Source of the DNA: Rhodospirillales bacterium 47_12_T64
Lineage (GTDB): Bacteria; Pseudomonadota; Alphaproteobacteria; Kiloniellales; Kiloniellaceae
Assembly: GCA_002162915.1 (NCBI GenBank)
Contig: MABB01000050.1
Coordinates: 1 to 6,288, forward strand
Reading direction: 5' to 3'
DNA length: 6,288 bases
Both the position numbers and the translations under genes were made by a program. Positions within the stretch are counted from its first letter, which is position 1, and the number at the start of each line of letters is the position of its first letter. The notes under the pieces were generated by a model. The model was given only the letters and a program-made list of their open reading frames with translations. It ran no database searches and was not told the DNA's origin. Below are positions 1 to 5,753 of this stretch, piece by piece.

Positions 1-1
1 G

Positions 2-154
2 GTCGTAAGGCAAACAATTAGTGCTGATTTTGCAAAAAATCCCGAGGGCAGCTATAGGGAGACATTCAAAGGTATAGATTACACAATCGGGAAGTCGACA
101 AAATATGGGGTGAATTTTAATGCAAGACTCAAGTGCCTTCCCTCCTGCCCTTAA
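2..154 (+). CDS. 3' end of an unidentified reading frame (partial, possibly decayed)
   Basis: This frame is open from the window edge for 50 codons and ends at TAA (152-154). The product is mixed polar and aromatic, with a stretch reading GIDYTIGKSTKYGVNFNARL, and it ends in CLPSCP. I do not recognise a family. The same frame resumes at once after the stop with an ATG at 155 and stays open for 22 codons to TAA (221-223). The TAA at 152 may therefore be a nonsense mutation in a once longer gene, which would match the decayed integrase downstream. No start or ribosome binding site is visible because the 5' end lies outside the window. It may equally be a chance open frame in an intergenic relic. 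Confidence 0.2.
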   Translation, partial: VVRQTISADFAKNPEGSYRETFKGIDYTIGKSTKYGVNFNARLKCLPSCP

Positions 155-225
155 ATGCCCGAAGACATCCTCAAGCCCATAGCCTTCATACCTAGAGACA
201 TGATCAACTGTAAAAAGAATTAACT

Positions 226-366
226 ATGCAAACCAGAGCTGGAGATATTCGGCCAATCGACGAGACTATGAGCCGACTGCTTTTCTTGCTTGATGATCTG
301 AAGAAAATCCGTGTGAAGACGTCCGATCACAACACTGAAGATGCTGTGGAAGAAGCTTTTGCCTGA
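226..366 (+). CDS. Small hypothetical ORF, 46 aa
   Basis: An ATG at 226 opens a 46-codon frame ending in TGA at 364-366. The product begins MQTRAGDIRPIDETMSRLLF, continues as a likely amphipathic helix (residues about 12-30, leucine-rich then lysine-rich) and ends in an acidic stretch. There is no recognisable motif. The upstream sequence has only a weak purine patch (AAAAAGAA) and an in-frame stop at 211-213 precedes the start, so expression is doubtful. It lies between an unidentified frame and the integrase relic. It could be a fragment of an accessory gene from the same island or a chance ORF. Confidence 0.2.
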   Translation: MQTRAGDIRPIDETMSRLLFLLDDLKKIRVKTSDHNTEDAVEEAFA

Positions 367-419
367 ATTTGCGAAATACATGGGAGGCTCATGGCTCATG
401 CGTCTACGCTGCCGGGGTT

Positions 420-440
420 CTTTGGTGTTACTTTGGTGTT
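420..440 (+). repeat. Short tandem duplication, 10 bp repeated with 1 bp between
   Basis: CTTTGGTGTT occurs at 420-429 and again at 431-440, so the unit is 11 bp with a variable last base. It lies just upstream of the recognisable part of the integrase pseudogene. Being 11 bp, it would shift the reading frame if it arose by slippage. Removing one copy joins the integrase frame to a different upstream frame. This suggests a duplication that helped break the gene, though the upstream sequence is too diverged to prove it. Confidence 0.5.
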
Positions 441-442
441 CA

Positions 443-893
443 TTCGGGCTCTATACAGGATAGCGAATATCAGATTGTTTGAAAATGCGTTGGAGTGATT
501 TTGGTGGAGAGACTATTTTTGTTAAACAAATGAAGACAGGTAGTGAATTGGATATTCCTTGTCATCAAGTACTGTTAAATACATTAAATGAGATACCAAA
601 AGATCAAAGAAACGAATTCATTCTATCTCGACGTAATGGAAAACCATACAGTGACAGTCACTTTAGAAAGTTATTCGTTGACCAGAGAAGTGATAAAAAA
701 CCTTTCTAATGAACTTCATTTCCACGGATTGAGAAAATCTGCGGCAGTTGCACTCGCTGAAGCTGGATGTACTGAAAGACAAATCATGTCAATCACTGGT
801 CACAAAAGTGTTGCTATGGTATCGCATTACACGAAAAAAGTTGATCAAAAGAAGCAGGAAAAACAGGCTATTATCAAGCTCTCGCAAGCATAA
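443..893 (+). pseudogene. Tyrosine recombinase (phage/island-type integrase), C-terminal catalytic domain, inactivated
   Basis: This is a relic of a site-specific tyrosine recombinase (phage integrase family), which would have inserted or excised a mobile element. The first frame reads LYTG-stop-RISDCLKMRWSD, where most relatives have a Gln before the Arg of box I, so the TAG at 461-463 looks like a CAG-to-TAG change. The box I Arg is codon 464-466 and the beta-hairpin Lys of QMKTG is 533-535. The frame continues to about 700 and then ends at TAA (707-709). Homology carries on one frame over with ELHFHGLRKSAA (box II His 723-725 and Arg 732-734), ITGHKS (His 801-803) and SHYTKKVDQ (nucleophile Tyr 828-830), ending at TAA 891-893. 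The shift lies around the A6 run (695-700) or CCTTTCT just after it. All catalytic positions survive, but the gene needs at least two repairs, and no N-terminal arm- or core-binding domain is visible upstream. The decay looks fairly recent. Confidence 0.85.
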
Positions 894-895
894 AT

Positions 896-925
896 TGTAA
901 ACTTATTTAGTTTTTCTGTAAACTT
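896..925 (+). repeat. 9-bp direct repeat, TGTAAACTT, 21 bp apart
   Basis: TGTAAACTT occurs at 896-904 and 917-925, so the starts are 21 bp apart, or two helical turns. The first copy begins 3 bp after the integrase stop codon. Integrase arm-type sites are often short direct repeats spaced by helical turns next to the int gene, so this is a candidate relic of such sites. That function is inference; only the repeat and its spacing are seen. No target-site duplication or tRNA attachment gene was found nearby. Confidence 0.45.
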
Positions 926-1075
926 CACAAATATTATATATGTATATCAGTTACTTATAAATTTGGGAAGTTAATGACCTTTTAATCTTTTTTTACTTAA
1001 ATTTGACTATCCAATGCCTCTCAAAAGAGGGTAAATTACTTTGAATTGTTAATCTTTAGGAGCCAGCAGCATAAG

Positions 1076-1105
1076 GACGATAATTCGTTTACACTCCTTA
1101 TCGTC
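1076..1105. promoter_or_regulatory. Perfect 8-bp inverted repeat upstream of the NYN gene, candidate operator or leader hairpin
   Basis: GACGATAA (1076-1083) is the exact reverse complement of TTATCGTC (1098-1105), separated by 14 bp. An overlapping alternative pairs ATAAGG (1071-1076) with CCTTAT (1096-1101), so the two RNA pairings are mutually exclusive. The element ends 81 bp before the NYN start codon. No T-run follows, so it is not an intrinsic terminator. It could be a dimeric regulator site, a 5' UTR hairpin, or a remnant of the adjacent element's end. Confidence 0.4.
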
Positions 1106-1186
1106 ACAGTGTCTAGATTTTATCGTTATCGGTTCTGTTTCTAAGATCTTTATTTATTTAAAAATATTTTAACAAAGGAATTTATT

Positions 1187-1846
1187 ATGAAATTTTATAA
1201 AGAAGAACGCGTGGCCCTTTTTATCGATGGTTCAAATTTATATGCGACCGCACGCGCTCTCGGCTTTGACATCGATTATAAACGTCTCCTGTCACTCTTT
1301 GCAGAACAATGTAAATTAGTTCGGGCTTATTACTACACTGCGCTTATTGAAGATCAGGAATATTCTCCGATACGCCCACTCGTCGATTGGCTTGATTACA
1401 ACGGCTACACCATGATTACCAAGCCAGCCAAAGAATTTACCGACGCGACCGGGCGACGCAAAGTAAAAGGCAACATGGATATAGAGCTGGCGATCGATGT
1501 TATGGAGGTGTCAGACAACCTGGAACACGTTGTTTTGTTCTCAGGTGATGGTGATTTCCGCAAGTTGATCGAGGCGGTGCAACGTAAAGGTGTTCGTGTC
1601 ACTGTTGTATCGACAGTTCGCAGCCAACCTTCGATGATTGCAGATGAACTCCGTCGCCAAGCTGACGTATTCCTGGATCTGGTAGAGCTTAAAAGTGAGA
1701 TCGGTCGGAAAGTATCTGATAATCGCACCCCTCACCCGACAACTCAAGCAGCAGCCCCACCTGTGATTCAGGCAATCGATGACGATGAATACGGTGACGA
1801 ATACTATGACGACGACGATGATGAATACGAAGATGACGAAGAGTAA
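1187..1846 (+). CDS. NYN-domain protein (LabA/DUF88 family, PIN-like putative RNase) with acidic tail
   Basis: This 219-aa protein has a complete NYN (PIN-like) domain over residues about 7-165. The fold normally coordinates a divalent metal with conserved aspartates, and these are present: FIDGSNLY (Asp14, Asn17), KGNMDIELAIDVM (Asp98, Asp104) and FSGDGDF (Asp121, Asp123). The family is predicted or shown to cleave RNA, so a cytoplasmic RNA-processing nuclease is likely, but the substrate is unknown. After a Pro/Thr/Ala linker (about 180-195), the last 24 residues (196-219) are almost all Asp, Glu and Tyr, a low-complexity anionic tail that may mimic nucleic acid or regulate activity. The ATG at 1187 is supported by AAAGGA at 1174-1179, 7 nt upstream. 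There is no signal peptide or membrane segment. The gene converges on smpB and ends at the shared hairpin, so it is its own transcription unit. Family assignment is firm; its role is not. Confidence 0.9.
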   Translation: MKFYKEERVALFIDGSNLYATARALGFDIDYKRLLSLFAEQCKLVRAYYYTALIEDQEYSPIRPLVDWLDYNGYTMITKPAKEFTDATGRRKVKGNMDIELAIDVMEVSDNLEHVVLFSGDGDFRKLIEAVQRKGVRVTVVSTVRSQPSMIADELRRQADVFLDLVELKSEIGRKVSDNRTPHPTTQAAAPPVIQAIDDDEYGDEYYDDDDDEYEDDEE

Positions 1847-1867
1847 AATTTAGTCATTACACACAAA

Positions 1868-1907
1868 AAATAACAAAGGCCGCTTGGAAAAGCGGCCTTT
1901 GTTATTT
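1868..1907. terminator. Strong intrinsic terminator shared by NYN gene and smpB, bidirectional
   Basis: An 18-bp perfect stem (1868-1885 with 1890-1907) closes on the loop GGAA, with a GC-rich core AAGGCCGCTT / AAGCGGCCTT. It sits between two convergent genes, 21 bp after the NYN stop codon and 37 bp beyond the smpB stop. Read toward smpB's downstream side (minus strand), the stem runs into a T-rich tract (TTATTTTTT). On the plus strand the T-rich part is within the stem (TTTGTTATTT). Termination should therefore be strongest for the dapA-smpB transcript. Confidence 0.9.
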
Positions 1908-1944
1908 GGGAATTCGTCTCAAGAAGAAAACAGAAATACTCTGA

Positions 1945-2436
1945 TCAGCCGCGATCGCGAAGAATACGTGATTGTTGACGTTTCCAGTCTCGTTCTTTTT
2001 CAGTATGCCGTTTATCCACAGCTTTTTTACCACGGGCAAAGCCGAGATTTATTTTGGCCATCCCTCGCTCGTTGAAATAAAGCGATAAGGGAACAATTGA
2101 ATAACCGTCACGACGACACAAGCCAATCATTTTGGCGAGTTCCTTTTTATGAACCAATAGCTTTCGATGACGTTTGGGTTCGTGATTAAACCGATTAGCA
2201 GCTTGCTCATAAACGGGTATGTTGGCGTTAATCAAAAAGAATTCACCATTCTCTTCGCTGGCATAGGCCTCCAGAATAGAGGCCTTGCCAGACCGGAGCG
2301 ATTTGACTTCGGTACCAACCAGCATCAGGCCAGCTTCCAGGGTGTCCTCGATCTGGTAATCATACCGGGCACGGCGATTAACAGCGACGGTCGTCCCTTT
2401 TCCTGAATCCTTATGTTTCTTTTTGGTTTTCCCCAT
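1945..2436 (-). CDS. smpB: SsrA-binding protein SmpB
   Basis: SmpB binds tmRNA (SsrA) and brings it to stalled ribosomes for trans-translation, which frees the ribosome and tags the unfinished protein for proteolysis. It acts in the cytoplasm. The 163-aa length matches the usual 150-165. Family blocks appear in order: NRRARYDY (20-27), the core [15 protein letters not shown] (34-48) with GKA after it, [12 protein letters not shown] (85-96), and the C-terminal [10 protein letters not shown] (134-143) followed by ERDW (148-151), the tail that enters the decoding site. The basic N-terminus (KTKKKHK) is normal. The ATG lies 4 nt after the dapA stop, and its only Shine-Dalgarno-like sequence is the GGA inside the last dapA codons, so translation is probably coupled to dapA. 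The stop is TGA and transcription should end at the hairpin at 1868-1907. Confidence 0.98.
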   Translation of the reverse strand: MGKTKKKHKDSGKGTTVAVNRRARYDYQIEDTLEAGLMLVGTEVKSLRSGKASILEAYASEENGEFFLINANIPVYEQAANRFNHEPKRHRKLLVHKKELAKMIGLCRRDGYSIVPLSLYFNERGMAKINLGFARGKKAVDKRHTEKERDWKRQQSRILRDRG

Positions 2437-2440
2437 AAAA

Positions 2441-3334
2441 TTATCCGTTGATCAACCCGGCATGCACCATTGCAGAACGAACAAGATCTTCCGTTTCTTT
2501 GCTAACGGTCAAAAGAGGAAGGCGTAATCTGTTTGCCCCCCATCCCAGCAAATGCATGCCATATTTAACAGGCCCAGGACTGGACTCAATAAACAGAACC
2601 TCGTGCAGTGGTGTCAGAAGATCGTTAATCTGACTTACCTTTTCGTGGTCTCCTGCCCACCATGCTTCGTGTAAATCTGCGCAAAGGCGCGGCGCAATAT
2701 TAGCCGTGACAGAGATACACCCATGCCCCCCGAGAGAAAGGAAGGGAACAATCGTTGCATCCTCACCACTGAGAAGCGTGAAATCATCACCGCAAGCAAG
2801 TCTGGTCCGAACTGGAAGTGCCAGATCTGCTGTTGCATCTTTAACGCCACGAATACGTGGAAGCTCTGAAAGCCTTTTCATCGTATCAACATCGATATTA
2901 ACGATGCTGCGACCAGGGACATCATAGACAATAATCGGAATGTCCGAGTTATCATGAATAGCTTTAAAGTGTTGGTATAGACCTTCTTGCGATGGCCTGT
3001 TGTAGTAAGGGGTAACAACAAGCGCCGCATCAGCACCTACTTTTTGTGCGTGCTGTGTAAAGTCAATTGCTTCGCGTGTAGAGTTTGATCCGGCACCGGC
3101 AATTACAGGTACCTTTCCCTTTGCAACTTCAATACAAAGTTCTGTAACACGTTTATGTTCGTCGTGACCTAGGGTTGGCGATTCCCCCGTAGTTCCGACG
3201 GGGCATACCGCGTGGCTCCCTTGATCGATCTGCCATTCGACGAAGTTCTGAAACCGCTTCTCGTCAACATCACCATTATCCAACATGGGTGTTGCGAGCG
3301 CAGGAAAAGAGCCTCTAAAAAGCGGGCCGGTCAT
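2441..3334 (-). CDS. dapA: 4-hydroxy-tetrahydrodipicolinate synthase (DapA)
   Basis: DapA condenses pyruvate with L-aspartate-4-semialdehyde to 4-hydroxy-tetrahydrodipicolinate, the first committed step toward lysine and meso-diaminopimelate. It is a cytoplasmic TIM-barrel enzyme, usually tetrameric. The 297-aa protein is full length (E. coli 292). Active-site features are all present: PVGTTGE (45-51, Thr48/Thr49), [13 protein letters not shown] (108-120, Tyr110/Tyr111), YDVPGR (137-142, Tyr137 and Arg142), the Schiff-base Lys165 in GVKDATAD, and LLSGEDA, followed by [11 protein letters not shown]. The start is supported by GAGGT 6 nt upstream. It is the first gene of a two-gene unit with smpB (gap 4 nt) and is divergent from slt. 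DHDPS relatives such as N-acetylneuraminate lyase are unlikely given the full DapA residue set and the [14 protein letters not shown] match. Confidence 0.97.
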   Translation of the reverse strand: MTGPLFRGSFPALATPMLDNGDVDEKRFQNFVEWQIDQGSHAVCPVGTTGESPTLGHDEHKRVTELCIEVAKGKVPVIAGAGSNSTREAIDFTQHAQKVGADAALVVTPYYNRPSQEGLYQHFKAIHDNSDIPIIVYDVPGRSIVNIDVDTMKRLSELPRIRGVKDATADLALPVRTRLACGDDFTLLSGEDATIVPFLSLGGHGCISVTANIAPRLCADLHEAWWAGDHEKVSQINDLLTPLHEVLFIESSPGPVKYGMHLLGWGANRLRLPLLTVSKETEDLVRSAMVHAGLING

Positions 3335-3340
3335 AGCGAT

Positions 3341-3345
3341 ACCTC
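3341..3345 (-). promoter_or_regulatory. Ribosome binding site of dapA
   Basis: On the minus strand GAGGT lies 6 nt upstream of the dapA ATG, an ideal Shine-Dalgarno match and distance. It fixes the start at 3334 and rules out longer forms. Confidence 0.8.
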
Positions 3346-3560
3346 AAAATATCATTGTTTCGTTGTCAAAAGGGCCGAATGCCTTAATGAATGGCGGAGA
3401 ATAGCGAGAGTTTTGCGATGCGAAAAGGCAAAATAAAGGCTCGGGTGTGATTTATTTTAACCATTAGAGAATATTCCTAATAAATCATCGCCTAATTTGT
3501 GGGTAAAATCATAATAAAATTTGAACTGGCTATTTTGTGATCACCTGTAAGGTGGCTTCT

Positions 3561-3578
3561 ATGAGGGCTGACTGTTAG
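3561..3578 (+). CDS. Five-codon leader ORF in frame with slt
   Basis: ATG AGG GCT GAC TGT TAG encodes MRADC. It has a better Shine-Dalgarno (AAGGTGG at 3549-3555, 5 nt before the ATG) than slt itself (TAGAG at 3576-3580, 7 nt before its ATG). The TAG is in the slt reading frame and ends 9 nt before the slt ATG. Ribosomes finishing here could re-initiate on slt. Alternatively the ATG at 3561 may be the old slt start, cut off by a nonsense change. Such a short ORF can arise by chance. Confidence 0.3.
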   Translation: MRADC

Positions 3579-3587
3579 AGTTCGCGT

Positions 3588-5657
3588 ATGCTTAAAAAAA
3601 TGCGCCGGCTTCGGGAAAAGTTCGAATCAAAAACACTTATGACATTGAGTGTTCTCACCTTTTTAAAAGTGATAAGTCCCTACGAAATATCCATTAATTT
3701 CAGCACGCCGGTTCAGGCCAATGTTGTAACGGACACCCAGGATTTTACCAAGGACAGAAAACTATTTAAATCGATATCTCAACATGTAAGGCAAAAACAA
3801 TATTCCCGGGCATTAAGTCAAACAGACAAAATAAATACGCCCCTATTACAGGAAATTGCACTTTGGTTGGTTCTGTCCAGTGACGTCGGTGTCGGAAACT
3901 TTGACAGTTTAAGCCATTACATTGCTGAACCACGCAACTGGCCACGCCAAAGTATTCTAACGCGTAGTGCTGAAAGTAAGCTTCCTGCCGATGTCTCTCA
4001 AAAAAATATTCTTGAATGGTTCAAAGAGAGTACACCCAGCAGCTATCAAGGTATCGTCCGTTATGCTTCAGCCCTGGAAAGTATTGGGAAAAAGACTGAG
4101 GCTGAAAGTGCTATCAAGATTTTCTGGCGTGAAATGTATTTAGGCAAAACCGATGAACAAAAATTTCATACCAAATTCAAAGGTATCCTTAACGCGGACG
4201 ATCACATTAAACGCCTTGATGTTCTGATATGGAATAAGCACTTTGTCGCAGCAGCCAGACAACTCCCACGCGTACCGAAAGATTACAAGGCCCTTGGTAA
4301 CGCAAGGATTGCCCTTCTTAAGCGCAAAGGGAATGTAGACGGGTTGCTTAAAAAAGTACCGTCAAGCCTGAAGCAGGATGCAGGATTGATCTATGCTCGT
4401 GCCCGATGGCGTTTGAACGCAAACAAGAATGATGAGACAATCGCCCTCCTCGATCCTCCCTTGCCAAATGCCCGTGAAGCCGAGAAGTGGTGGTCCCTTC
4501 GTCACTGGGCTGCCCGAAAAGTGCTCAGCAAGAATGATTATGAAAAAGCTTACAGGATAGCATCGGCACATGGCCTGTCTCAGGGTGTCGGTTTTGCCGA
4601 AGGTGAATGGTTATCAGGCTGGATTGCCTTGCGAAAGCTGGGAATGCCTCGACGAGCTTACACTCATTTTCACCAACTATATAACGGTGTGAAATCCCCT
4701 ATAAGTAAAGCACGGGCATCCTATTGGTCCGGGCGAGCAGCAAGAGAAATCGGGCACGACGATTGGGCAACACGATGGTTCACGATCGCAGCAACTCACC
4801 AAACAACGTTTTATGGCCAACAAGCCGGTTATGAACTTGGAAAACAGCCAACGATCACAAATTCTGAGTTAGAAACCATAAGCCTAGATCAAAAGCTGTT
4901 GTTTGATGATAAAAAAATTGTGCGCTCGATTAAGCTTCTCAAAAAAATGGGTGAGGAAAGGCTGGTCATTACCTTTCTCACGCGCTTGCGCCTGGATGCA
5001 AAAACCAAAGAAGATCACATCTTAACGGCCAAATTGGCAAAACAAGTTGAGCATCCAAATATAGCACTGAGAACTGCGAAATCAGCCCGCCAAAAGGGTA
5101 TTCTTCTCCCCGACTTACTTTATCCAGATCTTTCGATCGCTCCCTCACAGACATCTAATACTGAACGGGCCCTTGTCCTTGCTCTCATTCGTCAAGAGAG
5201 TGAGTTTAATCACAAAGCCATCAGTCACGCAGGAGCCCGAGGCCTGATGCAGTTGATGCCAGCAACGGCAAAGTCCGTCGCAAAGAAAGAAAAAGTAAAA
5301 TACACGAAACAAAACCTGACCGATGATCCCTCTTACAATGTCAGGCTTGGTACCGCATATCTTTCAGAGCTAATAGGATCTTTCGATGGCTCTTATATCA
5401 TGGCTCTGGCTGGGTATAACGCAGGGCCTCACCGTGTAAGGCAATGGGTCAAAAGTTATGGGGATCCCAGAGATCCGAACGTGGATATCATTGATTGGAT
5501 AGAACAAATTCCCTTTAATGAAACGCGAAATTACGTTCAACGAATCTTGGAAAGTCATTTAATCTACAGAAATAAATTGAACCAGAGCCTTGTGCCCGAA
5601 ACAGCCGTCGGACAGCTTCCCTATTCCTTATGGGGGCATCCTCATTCCGGTAGTTAA
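3588..5657 (+). CDS. slt: Soluble lytic murein transglycosylase (Slt70-like), periplasmic
   Basis: This enzyme cleaves the MurNAc-GlcNAc bond of peptidoglycan, leaving 1,6-anhydroMurNAc ends, for wall turnover and remodelling in the periplasm. The 689-aa protein resembles Slt70 (mature part about 618 aa in E. coli). It has an N-terminal export segment, a long alpha-superhelical TPR-like domain (about 55-510, with family-like stretches ARASYWSGRAAREIG and FYGQQAGYELG), then the goose-type lysozyme-like SLT domain (about 525-665). Catalytic Glu537 lies in LIRQESEF, followed by GLMQLMPATA (552-561), AGYNAGP (608-614) and PFNETRNYVQRI (642-653). The signal peptide is unusual: a basic start, a short hydrophobic core at 16-26 broken by Lys27, and a possible cleavage after PVQA (residue 44). 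ATG codons at residues 5 and 18 are alternative starts. It has weak Shine-Dalgarno TAGAG, is divergent from dapA, and a HAD gene follows 96 nt later on the same strand. Confidence 0.93.
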   Translation: MLKKMRRLREKFESKTLMTLSVLTFLKVISPYEISINFSTPVQANVVTDTQDFTKDRKLFKSISQHVRQKQYSRALSQTDKINTPLLQEIALWLVLSSDVGVGNFDSLSHYIAEPRNWPRQSILTRSAESKLPADVSQKNILEWFKESTPSSYQGIVRYASALESIGKKTEAESAIKIFWREMYLGKTDEQKFHTKFKGILNADDHIKRLDVLIWNKHFVAAARQLPRVPKDYKALGNARIALLKRKGNVDGLLKKVPSSLKQDAGLIYARARWRLNANKNDETIALLDPPLPNAREAEKWWSLRHWAARKVLSKNDYEKAYRIASAHGLSQGVGFAEGEWLSGWIALRKLGMPRRAYTHFHQLYNGVKSPISKARASYWSGRAAREIGHDDWATRWFTIAATHQTTFYGQQAGYELGKQPTITNSELETISLDQKLLFDDKKIVRSIKLLKKMGEERLVITFLTRLRLDAKTKEDHILTAKLAKQVEHPNIALRTAKSARQKGILLPDLLYPDLSIAPSQTSNTERALVLALIRQESEFNHKAISHAGARGLMQLMPATAKSVAKKEKVKYTKQNLTDDPSYNVRLGTAYLSELIGSFDGSYIMALAGYNAGPHRVRQWVKSYGDPRDPNVDIIDWIEQIPFNETRNYVQRILESHLIYRNKLNQSLVPETAVGQLPYSLWGHPHSGS

Positions 5658-5658
5658 A

Positions 5659-5680
5659 ACGGGAACCATCTTGTTTCCGT
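5659..5680 (+). terminator. Weak hairpin after slt, possible attenuator
   Basis: ACGGGAAC (5659-5666) pairs with GTTTCCGT (5673-5680) across a 6-nt loop, an 8-bp stem with one G-U pair. It begins one base after the slt TAA. No T-run follows, so it is a poor intrinsic terminator. It may stabilise the slt mRNA 3' end or partly reduce read-through into the downstream HAD gene. Confidence 0.3.
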
Positions 5681-5753
5681 CAGGCCATAAACATACACAT
5701 CCTGATAATATTAAGTATCATCGCTTAATCCCTTCACCAGCAAGGCAAAAAAA

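Larger units (their letters stand above)
894..1186. other. AT-rich gene-free stretch between the integrase relic and the NYN gene
   Basis: No ORF with protein-like content was found on either strand. The stretch holds the 9-bp direct repeat at 896-925, a small hairpin (CCTCT at 1017-1021 pairing with AGAGG at 1026-1030, with no T-run after it) and the inverted repeat at 1076-1105. The last 40 bases before the NYN start are almost pure A/T (TTTATTTATTTAAAAATATT-like). The NYN promoter presumably lies here, but I could not find a -35/-10 pair with acceptable spacing. Confidence 0.6.
3335..3587. promoter_or_regulatory. Divergent dapA / slt control region
   Basis: This roughly 250-bp gap must hold the promoters for dapA-smpB (leftward) and slt (rightward). 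It contains the dapA ribosome binding site, an 8-bp palindrome GTGATCAC at 3537-3544, an overlapping small hairpin CACCT-GTA-AGGTG at 3542-3554, and AT-rich patches (3465-3520) that could hold -10 boxes such as CATAAT at 3510-3515. I could not pair any -10 box convincingly with a -35 box. The perfect minus-strand TTGACA at 3364-3369 has no -10 at the right distance. Individual promoters are therefore not called. Confidence 0.5.

Noticed and set aside
1017..1030. CCTCT-CAAA-AGAGG hairpin as terminator of the integrase transcript
   Set aside because: It has only a 5-bp stem, no T-run after it, and lies more than 120 bp from the integrase stop.
1..1186. CRISPR array, tRNA gene or tRNA-type attachment site
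   Set aside because: There are no regularly spaced repeats of CRISPR length, and no T-arm-like GTTCGA or clover-leaf pattern was seen on either strand.
1405..1747. Minus-strand open frames inside the NYN gene
   Set aside because: They are antisense shadows of a clearly coding, family-matched plus-strand gene, and their products are low-quality Ser/Arg/Thr-rich sequence.
1950..1959. CGCGATCGCG palindrome near the smpB 3' end
   Set aside because: It lies within coding sequence for the Arg-Asp-rich SmpB tail and is a common GATC-centred palindrome. No further structure supports a site.
1884..2406. Plus-strand open frames over the terminator and smpB
   Set aside because: They lie opposite a full-length SmpB with all family blocks, and one starts inside the terminator stem.
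3364..3369. Perfect TTGACA (minus strand) as the dapA -35 box
   Set aside because: At 16-18 bp spacing the -10 position would fall on the GAGGT ribosome site. The nearest AT-rich hexamers are only 9-12 bp away.
3212..3436. Plus-strand 74-codon frame over the dapA start and intergenic region
   Set aside because: Most of it is antisense to the N-terminus of dapA, it has no recognisable motif, and it crosses the dapA ribosome binding site.
461..3578. Possible TAG recoding, because TAG interrupts both the integrase frame and the slt leader frame
   Set aside because: Both are better explained by a nonsense mutation in a pseudogene and by a leader ORF or chance. All firm genes here end in TAA or TGA, but five genes are far too few for an argument, and the integrase also carries a frameshift.
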